NCBI RefSeq assembly: GCF_025602895.1
Contig: NW_026516251.1
Location: 124,001-188,000 of the forward strand
Direction of reading: 5' to 3'
Source of the DNA: Polychytrium aggregatum
Taxonomy: Eukaryota; Chytridiomycota; Chytridiomycetes; Polychytriales
Length of the DNA: 64,000 nucleotides
The notes below the pieces were generated by a model. It searched no databases, had not been told where the DNA came from, and saw only the letters and a list, made by a program, of their open reading frames with translations. Positions 1 through 12,563 of this stretch are shown here, piece by piece. Numbering within the stretch: the first letter of the stretch is position 1; each line of letters opens with the position of its first letter. Made by a program: the position numbers and the translations under genes.

Positions 1-90
1 TGATATAGCGCAGTCGCGATGGCCCGCGCCGACAGACGATTGCGTTTTTCAAGCCGAGTGAATTTCTGGTGAGAATATATGGGAGCAAGC

Positions 91-320
91 GAGGAAGGAA
101 GGAAGGAAGGAAGGAAGGAAGGAAGGAAGGAAGGAAGGAAGGAAGGAAGGAAGGAAGGAAGGAAGGAAGGAAGGAAGGAAGGAAGGAAGGAAGGAAGGAA
201 GGAAGGAAGGAAGGAAGGAAGGAAGGAAGGAAGGAAGGAAGGAAGGAAGGAAGGAAGGAAGGAAGGAAGGAAGGAAGGAAGGAAGGAAGGAAGGAAGGAA
301 GGAAGGAAGGAAGGAAGGAA
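91..320. repeat. (GGAA)n microsatellite
   Basis: About 57 near-perfect copies of the tetranucleotide GGAA. It lies just upstream of the first well-supported exon of the coiled-coil gene and may sit in its first intron. The long KEGR or FLPS open frames across it are only a consequence of the repeat. Confidence 0.97.
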
Positions 321-370
321 AGATATGATCGAATATGCTCGATAGATTATGGGTTAACACGGGTTATAGC

Positions 371-3300
371 TTGAGGATACAGCTGATGATGAAAACGGCG
401 GCACTGCCGAAGGCAACGTCGGTGAAATCGACGGAGAGCCTGTGCGCAAAAAACGACATGTAGGTTGTTCGATCGTGTACGCCATGATCGATGGCGTTCG
501 TTTCATGCCGCCGCATACTCCTCGATGATGCCTTGTCGCTAACCGCCATGAACTCAATCCAAGGTTTCGTTTGGAACAAGTACGAAGGGTGAGCAAAGCC
601 TTGTGGCCCCATCCTACGTCGAGTTTGCCGAGCTGTCCAAGGTAAGGAAAGATTGCGTCGTCGGCTCCGATTCCGGAAGAGCGTTGTCTTGGATCAACCC
701 CATATTCACCCTTTGAGTTCCGAATCTGTGCCACATCTAGAGTGCTTGGAAAGCTAAAACACTGCAAGTTGTCGACCATCTTGTCAACGAAGTCGATTGT
801 CCCGATCCTCCGTCTGAGCTCAAAGTATGCTGCCCAACTATTTCGAGGCTACGCGCTTGTATGGTGCCTGGAGAGCGACGAGTACCTGTGTTATTTGGTT
901 GACCCGATGCGATTTGCAGAGCCTGGTCGACTATGTGGAGAATCTTCGCGATTCAAATTTCGAGTTGGCCAAGATTCACCAACGTCACAGCCGGAGGCTG
1001 CAATCCGAACATGCATCAATCGAGTTTTTGGAGCTTGAAGCGACATGCAATAGCGCTGTACTCCTCGAACGAGCCGAGAACGCCCAAAAGGTACTCATGC
1101 AGACTCACCATCGTAGTGTTTGAATACTTGCGAGGCGATCGTGGGCTCTGACAAACTCAGGCATGCACGAAGCTGTTACAGCAAGTACTAACACCGTTAC
1201 CGCCTCCATTTTTCAACGGTGTATTTAGGTCATACGGCAGCTTGAAGCCGAGGTTGAGCGATACAAAGCACAAATACTCGAGACTCAGCTAACCTCGATA
1301 TCTCTGGAGGAGCAGTTGCGGGTTTCAATGGAGAGCGTTTCTCGCCTTGAATTTGCTGTACAGGGGTCACAAAATGAGCTTGAACAGCTCCGCTCCCAGC
1401 GTTCCAATGCCGTAAACGAACTAGCGGCACTGGCGGAAAGCTCATCCAAGGCCGCTGCCGACCAAGGGCGGCAGATCAAAGCGCTTGAAGTTCAGTGCTC
1501 CGACTACACGCATCAAATCACGGCAATGACCCAGACCGTGGAGAGCCAAAATGCCGAGATCCTACAGCAACAGGAGGCGCTGAAGCAGAGCCGACAAGAG
1601 TCATCCGAGCTTAGAGTCGCGAACGAGCGCTGGGCTGCCGAAGTTGCACACGCCCGGACGCTGCTGGACTCTCAGCAAACTGAGTCACAGTCGTTCTCCA
1701 GCTTCTATAGAGCCCTCAAGGACAGCATCCTCCAGCACGTGGGGACGTTGGCTGATTCGAAATCCATCTCCACGACTGGTGGCTCTGACGACGGGCTCGA
1801 ACACATCCGTGTCCTGCTGAATCAGACTCTGGCCCCAGGCGACCTTGCTGCCGAGATGGGTCGGATGCTGGGACTCCTCGATGCAAACATCCGCCGTGCT
1901 TCTGTGGATAAGTCAAAGTCAGAGCTTTCTGAGATGCAACTAGCAAGTGAGCTGACTCAAGTAAAGGCTGAGCTTGAGAGCGTGGTTGACAAGTTGAGCC
2001 GCTCCCAGTCGGAACTCGAGAGCCAAAGCACCAAATTGCACCAACTCCAAGCACATTATGACCAGCAGGAGGCTACCAGCGGAGAGCTGCTTGTAAAGGT
2101 GAGCAAGCCACCGTCCCAGTAGCCGGATATACTTGTGTTTGGTGACGGAGGTGTTTGCTTCGGCTTCGTCCCAACTGATGGTCAATGCTTGGCTGGAACG
2201 TACAGATGGAAGATGAGCAAAAGCAAGAGAAAGATTTGCATCGAACCGAAATAGCTGAGCAAAAGAGCATGCTGAGCTCATCCGAGGCCCAGGTTGCGGC
2301 CCTCAAAGCCGAGCTTCATGAGAAGGTTCGAGCTACACCTCACTTTCATCTGCGTTGCTCGACTCTCTGACTCAAGACCACACAACTAACCAATTCGCTT
2401 TGCAGACTGCCAGACTGAGGGAGCTTGAGCCTCTCGAGGCCTTACGCCAAGCCCATACTACTCTAGAGCGCAGGCTTGTGGACCTCGAAACAGAGCTGAG
2501 AAACTGCACAAACGAGCGCGATCAACTCATCAACGAGCGGGTAAGCGACGATGGAGCCCGTGGGTGACTTTATAGCAGCAACATCCACTCATCGACTCTG
2601 CTCTACAGGAAGCCGAGGTTGCTGTAGCAAAGGGACTGACTGAGAGCTTCGAGGCTGTTGAGGCAGGCCTGAGAACCGTGGAGCAGCGGCTGGCACAAGC
2701 AAAGTCGAATCTCGCTGAAGTAAGTGATATTTGGGGCATTTTCGCTGGCAACAGGCCCTCGGCGCTGTCTAGCGATCGATACACGACAGTTTGAAGACCT
2801 GCAGCCTTCAAGGCACGAGGCACTACTAACCTGGACTGGCGGCGCCTGCAGTCCAATGCCCAAAATTCAGAACTGAAAGCCCAGAACACACAAATGCTGA
2901 GTGAGATCAAGGCCAGTGCCGAATCGACTCAAGAGCTTCAGCGCGAGAACGCCCAGGTGCGTCGGTGCACGATTTTTGCTCCAGTAGTGCTGTCCATTGG
3001 ATCTGTACTCATTTCCACACCACTTTCAGCTCGAACAGCGTATTCAGACTCTTTCCCAGAGGCTCGTGGAGCTGGAGAGTCAACACCAATCCCAGACTGA
3101 AGCGCTGGCGCAAAGTAACCTGAGCCTTGAGGAGGTCGGTGCTCGAACTTTGTTTACGCCTCCACTGTCCTCTCCACTTTGCGGACTGCATATATCATAT
3201 CTGTGGGAGGGGCTGCTGTTGATCCCTTGGATCGATACAGGTGGCTCACTTGCTCTGACTACTATCTCTGCGCTTCTCAATGGACACTGTTTTCAGATCA

Positions 3301-6300
3301 AGGCAGAGCGAGCTCAACTTTCGCTGCGTGTGTCGGAGCTGCAATCGTTCGAGCAGAGGTAAGATGTTTTGCGTCCAGCGGAGTGCAAATATGCAGGAGA
3401 TGATACCTCTATGTTGAGTATTGATGAACAGCTGTGAAGGAGTGCTGACTGAAAGTGTATCAACTTGGTTCAGATACCTGAATGCGCAATCGGAAATGCA
3501 AAGTGCCCAGGAAAGCCTCCAAGAACATGTAGGTCTAGGCACAATTCCACGCCTGAGCGAACTTTGAGGATGCTGATTCATGCGTTTCTGTCAACCGATC
3601 TCAGAGTGACAGCATCGTGGTCCTCTCCGGTCAAGTAGAAGCCACGAACCAAGCCTACGAGGTAGATACCGATAGCATCTCCTTTGGAACGCCGAGTACC
3701 GACGGCTCTTGTCGCGCGTGCCACCTGCTGATTCCCAAATTTCGGTACTATACCACATCGAACGTCCCACAGGCGCAAAAAGTCGAAAACCACTCTCTGA
3801 AAGATGCGCTTTCCAAAACGGCCGCTCAGAGCATGCTGTTGGAAGGGCAAGTTGCCGATCTGCAGCGACAGCTCGATGAGAACGTGAGCAGCTTGGCTGC
3901 TCTCGGGACCGCCCAGGCCAAAAATGGCGATTTTGAGTTGGTTATCGCCCAGCTCGAGGCCAAGATTCAGGTAAGGCCGTGACGGCGCAAAAGTAAATTT
4001 GCGTACATGGCAGCTCGACAGCTGATATTTTGCGGCAACAGACACAGCGAGATCAGTTGGAAGCCGACTCGACACGAAACCAGCAGCTTGAAACTCAGAT
4101 AAGCGAACTTTGCAAGAATCTCGACCGCCAAAGCGAAGAGCGCGAGAGCATGCTGCGGGATCACTCGGATGCGTCCGATGCCTGTTTGAAGAAGATTTGC
4201 GCTCTTGAAGCACGGGTCCAGGTGCGATAGCCATAGCACGGAGGCCCAACACTGCGGGTGCGTGGCGTAGTGGCTGCTTCGAGGCGAGTGTCTGATATGG
4301 CCTTTGGTATGCGTTAGGAGCTGCAAGCCGCCGTCGATGTTGCCTCGGAAAACTTGACCTCCAAAGCCACCGAGTCCGAGTCGCTACAACGCCAGCTGGA
4401 CGAGCTCAACCGAGCCTTCGAAGCACAAAAGACTTGCGCAGAGAATGGTGTTGTGGCAGAGTCGCGAAACCAAGACCTGCAAGAGAAGGTGAAGCGTCTC
4501 GAGGTGGATCTAGAGGTAAGGCTCTAGGGTTCGAAAGCAGCCTTCGAGTGGGTCCCAAAATGCGCCTCTTATTCCCGATGCGAACATTTTTGATAGGCTG
4601 AGAGATGCAAAGCTGAGGAGCTACTCGTCGAGATCGAGCAAGTCACAGTAGCTCGAAACGAATTGGAGGCTCAGCTCTGCAGCTCACGTTCGCTCGCTGA
4701 GCAATTTGAAGCCGATCTGGCGAATCAAAAATGCGCTTCCGAAAGTCTACGTAGTCAGCTGCAATCGGTTCAAGAGGACTTGCGGGTAAGCGATGTATTT
4801 CACCCTGCTGAGAACGTGCACACTCATCATCAGGCGCGCTAACATGGTCTTGGTGATGTACTAGATGCAAGCACAACAGCTTGCCTTGGTGGCAGCTGAG
4901 AAAGAGGAATGCTCCCAAGTAGTGAGGCGGCTTGAAGAGCACCTGGAGACCCAGAAGACCACTGCTGCTGTGGAGGCTGCACGCGCTTCGGAAGAATACC
5001 GCAAGCTGTCACTGCAGCTGGAGCAGGCCGAGGCTGAACATCTGGTACGACCCTAACTCAGTCGGTCGCGCTCGAAGCGGCATGGGGTACTTGATGCTTC
5101 GAGGAATCTGATGATCGGTTCATTTGCATGATTGATTGTAGATCCAGAATACGCGAATTGCTGAGCTCCAAGACAGACAACAAGAGAGGGACGCCCAGAC
5201 ACAAGAGCACCAACGTCAGTATAGCAACATGCAGGAGCGGTGCCAAAAAATGGAGCACGAGGTTATTTCGACCCACAAGGACTTGCAAACCTTATCCGAG
5301 ATGCACAAGAGTGTCAAAGAAGCCTCCGATACCCTTGAACAGCAACTAAATAGCGTCCGTTCGGGTAAGCTGTCGCTCGCGTTTGCAAAGCTCAAGCGGT
5401 GTCTCATCCCGAATCATAACACGCATCCATCATGCCCACAACATGCGATCTCCAGAAAAAGAGGCCCACGCCAAATCTATCCAAGATCTTGAGCTGCGAC
5501 TGGAAAATATGACTACAGTCATCAAGGTATGCTCTTGCTGTGTCTATCGGAGCGACCGGATGGAGACTAACACTGTGGCATGTCACAGACCCGCGATGAC
5601 CGCATTCAAAGTCTACAGAGCGAACTTGAGGAGCGCACCGAAAACATGCACCGAGCACACCAGGTAGCGCTGAGCGTGATCGATTGCAATGACACGGGCT
5701 GTGGCTCAGGGGCTCACTGTGGCTATCCTTACCATCAATCAATGGCACCAGGAGCTGTGCGCTCATCGAGAAGATCTCCAAGCTCAGCTCGAGTCCTGCC
5801 TGAATGATCTCAATGCCGCTCGTCACGGTCAGTATCTTTTCCAAAGGATGTAGCTGGACAAAATCATTTGTTTGTTTCTTTGCTAACATTGCGCCTGACC
5901 CGCTGTAGACCTCTCGTTGGAGAAAAAGTCTGTCCTGACGGCCAAGAATGAGCTCTCTGTCCAAGTCCAGGCTGCCCGATCGCAAATCGAAGAGCTTTCG
6001 ACCAGAAACGAAGTGAGTCTCCATTTGTTTCCCTTGGAATGGCGCAGTAGAGCATCGGCGACATTGTATGTGCAGCGCTATATAATAACCACAGTCATTC
6101 CACCAGGGGCTGCTGATACAAGTCCAGGATCTATCTGAGGAGCTGAAGCACAAGCAGCAGTCGCTCGATGAGATAAAGGCTCGCCAAAGTCAGCTTCTTG
6201 AGGTTAGTCGTGACTGGTAATTGGTTTTGCAGTTGGACCCGAGCTAAAACCAATTGGCCATCCAGAACATGCAACAAAAATCCAACGAATATGAGATTTT

Positions 6301-6818
6301 GGAGCAACGATCGATCGGACAGGAGAAGCAACTCCAGCAACAGTCTGAAGAAATCGAGCGTCTTGGCACCGAACTGCATGATGTGGTAAGCTCGACAGCG
6401 ATTTCGAATACCGTAGCTAGCATTGCTTCACAGCTGCAAGCGCGCTCGCGTACTAATATTGCTAATCGACGCCATCAAATCAAAACACTGTGGACACACA
6501 GGAATCCAAGATCTCCGCCAAGGAAAAAGAGCTGCATAGTGCCATGCGGTGCCGCGAAGAAGAGCTGCAGGCCAAGCTGGAGCAGTCCCACGCCGAAAAA
6601 ATACGGGCCATAGAAAAGGAACGGAGATCTCTTCAAGAGCTCATCAATGAGGCCACCAAAGGCGTGCAGCTGTCGAACGATGAAAAGTATGCGAAGCTCA
6701 TGCAAACACAGACCGCAAAATATTCTCTGGACATCCAAGCACTCAAGGTACTATTGTAACTGGCTGGGCGCTGCCGGCTCGAAGCGATGGTGCAACTGCA
6801 ATACTGATGCGTTCTCTC

Positions 6819-6852
<34 letters not shown>

Positions 6853-8062
6853 CCTCTCTCTCCAGGAAAAGTACACCAAACTCCAGACGACGCATGAGAA
6901 AGAGTGCCAGCATTTCCGAAAACTTATCGAAGAGCAAGACGAGCGGATTCGGCTGCTCCAGTAAGCCAAGCCGGACGAGATCTACCTTCTGACTTCGGTG
7001 GTGCTCTGCTCGTCGTTCGGCTCCGTAACTCGTACACTATGCTCATCAACCTATCCTCTCGCCCATACACGCGCGTCCCCTTGCCCACCAAACACAGGTC
7101 CGCGGCCCACGAAAGCGCCGCAACGGTAAGTTTCGTCATGTGCTACTGAGCCGAGGCGGAGAGACAGCCACGCCACTGACAACATTTCGGCTGATGTTTA
7201 TTATTGTCCCACTGCATAGGCGAGCGATGATCAGGTAAGCCCCACTATTCCCGTTCACGTGCTGGTCTGTACAAATATGGCGCCAGCCTCTGTGGCTGAG
7301 TGCTGGATGACTGGCCCGTGTGTATTCATGCCATAAACTCTCCTGGACAGACCATCAACATCGACAAGTTTGGCGATGAGTCACAGCGTCTCCGAGACGA
7401 AGTCGAGATTCTTAAGCGCGAGCGCAAGCAAGCATCCTTGGCATTCAAAGAGAGTGAGTCTGGCAGCGCAGTACTGCATCGCGGCTCTGCTCAGCAATCA
7501 CAATGGGATGGCTGAGACGTACTCGTTCCCACAGCTGAAAGCAAGCTCGTGAAGGCCGAAAGTCGTATCATCAAGCTTGAAGCGGCGCTTTTGTCTCAGG
7601 TTTGTTTCGCGTGTCCACTTTGCTCCATGTGCTGATCGATGCTGGGCTGACAGTCGGTGACTCTCCTCCAGCCCAAGGAGTCTGGCACCTTGGATTCATC
7701 TGCCCCAAGCGAAAGCCAAGTCCCACCAGAGCCTGCGAGCGATGCTCCCCCAATGCGCGAGCTTCCGATGCGGCGCACTCGCCAGCAACAACGGGCACAG
7801 CTGGCCGAGGCAGAAAAGACTGCTGCAGCAGCGACGGTGGCATGCGAGAATGCGCCACCCAATCCAAGTAATGCGAGCTCCGCCGGATCACGGGTAAGGA
7901 TCGCTGACTATCCTCAGTGCATTCAGTGTCCCTGACTGGCTGGCCGACTGGCTGCTCACCACGCTGCGTCTCAATCTACAGAAATTTGCCAGAGGACGTG
8001 TGGGCGCCAAGCCCAAGACCGATTCCAAAGAAGAGAATGTCCCTGAGTGCAAAACGCAATAA
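371..8062 (+). CDS. Long coiled-coil protein, many introns (5' end uncertain)
   Basis: This gene is spread over more than 20 short exons with canonical GT-AG junctions. Clear exons include 740-824, ending SELK before GTATGC, one near 926-1090 starting SLVDYVENLR, and 1230-2098. The last exon starts at 7981 and ends with the TAA at 8060-8062. Almost the whole product is rich in Glu, Gln, Leu, Lys and Ala with heptad spacing, so it should form a long rod-like coiled coil. The predicted C-terminus is basic (FARGRVGAKPK). I see no motor, kinase or membrane segment. Proteins of this kind are usually cytoskeletal, centrosomal, Golgi-tether or kinetochore scaffolds, but I do not recognise a specific family. 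An ATG at 19 starts a small open exon (MARADRRLRFSSRV) followed by a GT donor, but its phase does not match the exon at 371, so the true start is unresolved and could lie outside the window. Confidence 0.75.
6813..6863. repeat. (CT)n microsatellite in intron
   Basis: A nearly pure CT tract ends directly at the acceptor CAG of an intron in the coiled-coil gene, so it forms an extended polypyrimidine tract for that 3' splice site. Confidence 0.9.
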
Positions 8063-8438
8063 ACGATATTCATAATGAGCGATACGTCCCACGAGATTGA
8101 CCTGCCGGCGATGTTGGTGAGCTTGCGCTATTCTCTCACCGGGTCTTGGCTGCGGATGGCCCATCAGCGGTATCGTCTTGGAGCGGTGTGCAGGACTCGC
8201 TGGCTCCAACACTCCAAACTCCGACGTGGCGCAGGCAGGGCCGTGCCACGTGAGCCCAAGCCAAATTTTGTTTGCCAGGCGATCTGCAAAACAGCGACGA
8301 TCGACAGACGAGAGCGACGATCGACAGGCGAAAGCGACGATCGACAGACGAGAGCGCTTCTGGACGCTGAAAAGTCCACTCGACAAGCTCAAGTACGCAA
8401 CGCTAGCCACCCCAGTCGCACCTCTCCTTCATTTTACC
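8063..8438. other. Intergenic region between coiled-coil and Rix1 genes
   Basis: This stretch holds the 3' flank of the coiled-coil gene and the promoter side of the Rix1-like gene. The only notable structure is the 20-bp tandem repeat at 8293-8352. I see no gene in it. Confidence 0.6.
8293..8352. repeat. 20-bp tandem repeat, three copies
   Basis: Three copies of a 20-bp unit beginning AGCGACGATCGACAG follow head to tail. The outer two copies are identical and the middle one has two changes. It lies 90-150 bp upstream of the Rix1/PELP1 start codon, so it could be a promoter element array. Confidence 0.9.
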
Positions 8439-11400
8439 ATGGATGCCGCAAAGGCTCTCTCAACGCTCATCTCCAAGTTCCTTTTGGACGACTCCGAGGC
8501 GCCGTCGCATCTGGCATTCATCTCCGATATCCTCCGGAGCAATCGATACATCGAAGTTGTCGACCAGGCCATCGCTCGTCCCGAATATTCTGGCAGTGTC
8601 CCGGCCTTGAGCAGTGCTCTCCAAAAATGGGCAACGAGAATTAGCTCCCTCCTGCAAAGCAAGGACGAGGCGGTGCGATGGGTCGCCATCGGCTTGATCC
8701 GGCTTTCGATTGCCCAGTCCCCTTCGCTCTTCAAGCAGTCGGTCGCGTCGTGGTGCAATATCATCATGTCCCATATCTCTGTAAGTGCCACTGTGCTTGG
8801 ATGTGTTTGCCTTTCGCCTGTCAGTGGAGCTGTTCATCAACTTCGCGATCGTCCGTGTTTCAGAGACCTCAAAAGGATGTCATACTATTTGAGTCGCTCG
8901 CCCTGCTGCTTGATCTTGTGGAGCGAACCCGGAGATTCCCCGATCTGGTCCGCGACACCTCAGCGCCATATCTTCACAAACTCATCCCGGTCGTCATTGC
9001 GAATTTGGACAAGAGTAGCGAGTGCTTCGTAAGTGATCTGGCCATCGAGTGTCGCATCACGACCGTCGCTGACCCGGGCACCCAGAGATGCTCGATTATC
9101 CTATTGCCGCACATGCTTGGGGAGGACTCTCGTCCCACCGAGCCGCTGGGCGGTTGTATTGTGCTATTGTCGCTTGCTGACCTGCCAACGCCCCGTTAGA
9201 CTGCGATTTCCAAGAATCTCACCCGCGCAATCGATGCCTTTCCAACGGCATTCCGCGGACACATTGAAAAGCTCGAGTCGGCTTGCCTTCGAGTGCTGCT
9301 TCCTACAGAACAAGTGACGCTGCCGAGCGATTTTGTCGAGGCCGCATCGAATATTCTGCTCGCTGTTGGATCGCTCGGGTTACAGAAGGGTGACCACGAA
9401 GATGCACACATGCGCTTGCAAAAGAAACTCATCGGCACGACGCATTCCCTGTTGGACCGCGCCTTTAGCTGCATCGACGAAGGTAAGCTTGATGCAGCGC
9501 AAACATCCCTAATCTGCCCGCGAAGCATCAATCTGACTGGCTGGGATGTTTGTGACCATGTGAATGGCTCCTTCAGAGGAATACGCCAAGATTTCGTATC
9601 CATCCTTCCATATCCCCGCACTCGAGACAGCACGGGATGAATCTCGACTGCTCATTTTGACCGCATGGGTCCGCACGATTCTGGAATGTCTATCCAGAAG
9701 CCTATGGTAGTGCCTCCTGACGAGCATGCGGCTCGAGTTGTCTGTTTCCGGCATCGCTCTGGTCCGATATGCACTGGATATGCTGTTCCCCTGCCTTGGC
9801 CATGACAATGCTGCTGGTCTGCGGCGCTAAAAGCGCACCTGTCGTATTCCATCTCCAGCATGGCACGGTCTGGTGTCCAGTCGCTTCAGTCCCGCCCGTA
9901 TCTGAATCTCATTTCGCGAATCATGAATGTGTCGCGCGGCGCTTTGGTAAGCTCAGCAAGTGCTCAATCGAGCGACCACTGCCACACCGTGGAGGCTTGC
10001 TGGCTATGAATATGCGGCACTGATATGATTGCCTGCCACAGCCATCGCAGGGCAGTTTGACCATCGAGTTTGAGTCACTTCTCATGGCTATGGCTTCAAT
10101 TCATGAGGTCACCATGGATCTACTCGTGAATCTCGTGACGAGGTGACTGGCATTAGAGCAGATGCATTCAAGTTCACGATATGGAATCGCATCCGGTTGA
10201 CCCCCATCTTGGACCAGCATCGTCTCGTCTGTGTTCTCGGATGTGCTTATTTATGCTTGTCAAAATCTCCATAACTCGCTGCAGGTTCCGTGCTCACTTG
10301 CTGCGCGATGCAGCCTCGATCTGGTCGGCCTGTGCCAAGTGCCTCTCAATTTCCGAGCACTCGACGTATGTAGTTGGCTGTGCTTTATGCGAGCGTTTCT
10401 GTCACTGTCCCAGTGATCCGAGTGCCAGGGTATGTCGATCGTAAACATGCAACCAACGTTTGTCTCCCAACTCTTAGCACGCTCCGCATTCGAGCCTTCC
10501 ACGCGGTTCGAAGGTGTGCCCAGATCCTCGGGCCCCATTTTGTGTCGCTGAGTATCGATCACACTATAGTTGAAGCATTGAAGTCTCTTGAGCAACGTGG
10601 TGCATCGCAAACAGTCAATCTTGAAGTTCAGCAGGTCCCTGGCCGCCCTCTGTTCGATTGAGCTTGCTGGGTCGATACGTGCGTCGCTGTTTGGATTGTT
10701 GTGCCTTTGTGCCGATATTGATACCCTGCTCAATTATCAGTCCAAAAAGTCCAAGGGCCACGACTCTCAAAACCACGGCCTCCCAAGCGACAATAGGCCG
10801 TGGGAACTAAAGACCGCTGCTGTCCAGGGTACGAGTGCGAGCCTGTTAGAGCCACTATATTTGAATCGTGTCGATCCTTATCCGTATTCGTAATCCATAC
10901 AGCCATCGATGCGATTGTCAGCTCATCGCGTACCGTCGAGCCAAAGTTCCAGTATCGTATAACTCGCGCTCTACTTTCGACGCTCATGACCTCGAGTGTC
11001 CCTACCTATCACTGCGATTCCTACGACACCTTCAAGCTATCGTTGTATACGTGTCTGCTGGATACGCTGCTCAGCAGCTCTGCTACACACTCCGTCGCCC
11101 TGGCTCCGGCCATCCAGCTGTTCTCGCTCGGACTGTCCGACATCAATCCTGAGGTAAAAGCCCTCCCGATCGCGCGTATTTGATCAGCAAAACGCTTATC
11201 TTTCCAAACTGCTTCTACAGATCCGGGAGCTCTGCATTCGTGCCTTGAATATCACCGACTTGATTCAGCACGCGCGTCTGCCCCCCATCCAACGACAGAC
11301 TCATGCCAAAGATGCGCACCTCCCACTCGACGAAAGCGCCAAAGATGCGCTGCATCTGGAGCAGTCCACGAATAAAGCTGGCACCTCGGCTCCGCTCGCG

Positions 11401-12000
11401 GGCTCGGGTCCCGAGGGCCGCTTTGAAGCGCCATCGAAGCGACCCAATGAGAGCTTGATCTCTGTACACGAGCCCAAGAAAATCAAGGTGTGTACATCAT
11501 AAAATGGCAAGTCGTGCTGACTCTGAATCCCATATTGAACAGCTGTATGTTTTCTAGCCATCCTTCACGGAGTCGATGCGCACTCAAATCGCAGCTCATT
11601 CGGAGGTAAGCGCAGCTGCAGCACTGAGACCTCCTCCACATGATCGACACAGTCGGTTCTCGCTCTATTTACGCATCCGTCGCTTCCATCCGCATCAATG
11701 CAGTCGAAGGTGACTTACAGCCCGGCATTGCCCCTGGAGGCCAAAGAACCCGTACCTGCCCAGTCAGTTGATAGACCGCAAGTCGCTGTCCACAACTCTG
11801 CTCCCCCGCAGCCATCTGCTGATCCCTCTCCGCTCGGAGGGGCCGCCAGCACTGAGGGCAGCCATTTCACAAGCAGCCGTACGATCGAGGCCGAAGGTGA
11901 TGGTAATGATGAAGATGAGTACGACTTTCCCTCCATCAACATGGATGGGGACGATGAGAGCGACGAGGAAGAAAGCGAAGAGAACGAGGAAGACGAGTAA
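8439..12000 (+). CDS. RIX1: Rix1/PELP1-like pre-60S ribosome maturation factor
   Basis: The product resembles Rix1/PELP1, a scaffold of the Rix1-Ipi complex that acts with the AAA ATPase Rea1/Mdn1 in nuclear pre-60S particle maturation and ITS2 processing. The first exon (8439-8779) encodes an alpha-helical repeat with the family pattern (WATRISSLLQSKDEAVRWVA, then LIRLSIAQSPSLFKQSV). The next exons continue it with FPTAFRGHIEKLESACLRVL, matching the RIX1 domain. The C-terminus is a long acidic tail (EDEYDFPSINMDGDDESDEE) ending at 11998-12000, a hallmark of PELP1-type proteins. A basic Pro-rich stretch precedes the tail. Coding continues through at least eight introns, and exon limits between 9.7 and 11.1 kb are approximate. 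The gene ends 45 bp before the left arm of the inverted repeat. Confidence 0.82.
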
Positions 12001-12044
12001 CATACCAACACCCGTGAGGAAATGGGTTGCTTACAAGTATCCAC

Positions 12045-12420
12045 AGCTCGCCCAAGCCAGAGAACATGCGCCTGGACCCTCAACATCGACGCTGTCATCG
12101 ACGCTGTCGCCAGTGATCGGGACGAGCTGTTCGGGGCGATCAGGTCTTGACAATACACGACGATGACGATGGCTGATTTGCACAGCGATCACACTCCGCT
12201 GCGTTGATTTGATGCTGCGACGGCGGACTGTGATCCATCGAGCACCGGGCTGGACATGGGATCGATGGGCAGGGGCGATCACGAGTGCATCGACAGTGAT
12301 GGCCCTCTTGTGGTGGGTGTGAATCGGCACTTTGCAGTGCGCCGATCCATGAGGCGAAGGTATTGCATGTGGAGCATTTGGATTTCCGCTCGCACTGGCG
12401 GCACTCGCTGGTGAACAGAT
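12045..12420. repeat. Inverted repeat, left arm
   Basis: About 375 bp that reappear in reverse complement at 14357-14728. Differences are few: scattered substitutions, a 12-bp duplication of the CGACGCTGTCAT type in the left arm, and a GCC triplet. The arms face each other across about 1.9 kb containing the MCP1-like gene, a miniature transposon and the tRNA-Sec. Frames open on both copies, but there is no recognisable protein. It lies just past the stop codon of the Rix1 gene. Confidence 0.9.
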
Positions 12421-12563
12421 GTGCATCGAGTGTCAGTGCCCAGACCCAGTCCCAGACCCGGTGTCCATCGTCTATCGTCCAGGAAGAAGAGCAGCGCCTC
12501 GGAATGGATGCCAGGCGATCTTTGTATTTTGTTTTGGAAAGTATATGAGGAAAGGTGACCCGA

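Noticed and set aside
69-374. Open frames of KEGR or FLPS repeats
   Set aside because: Produced by the GGAA microsatellite, which is open in several frames; no coding signal beyond the repeat.
12031-12426. Open frame in the inverted-repeat arms (ITVDALVIAPAHRSH)
   Set aside because: Shared by both arms only because they are copies; no start context, domain or codon bias supports a protein.
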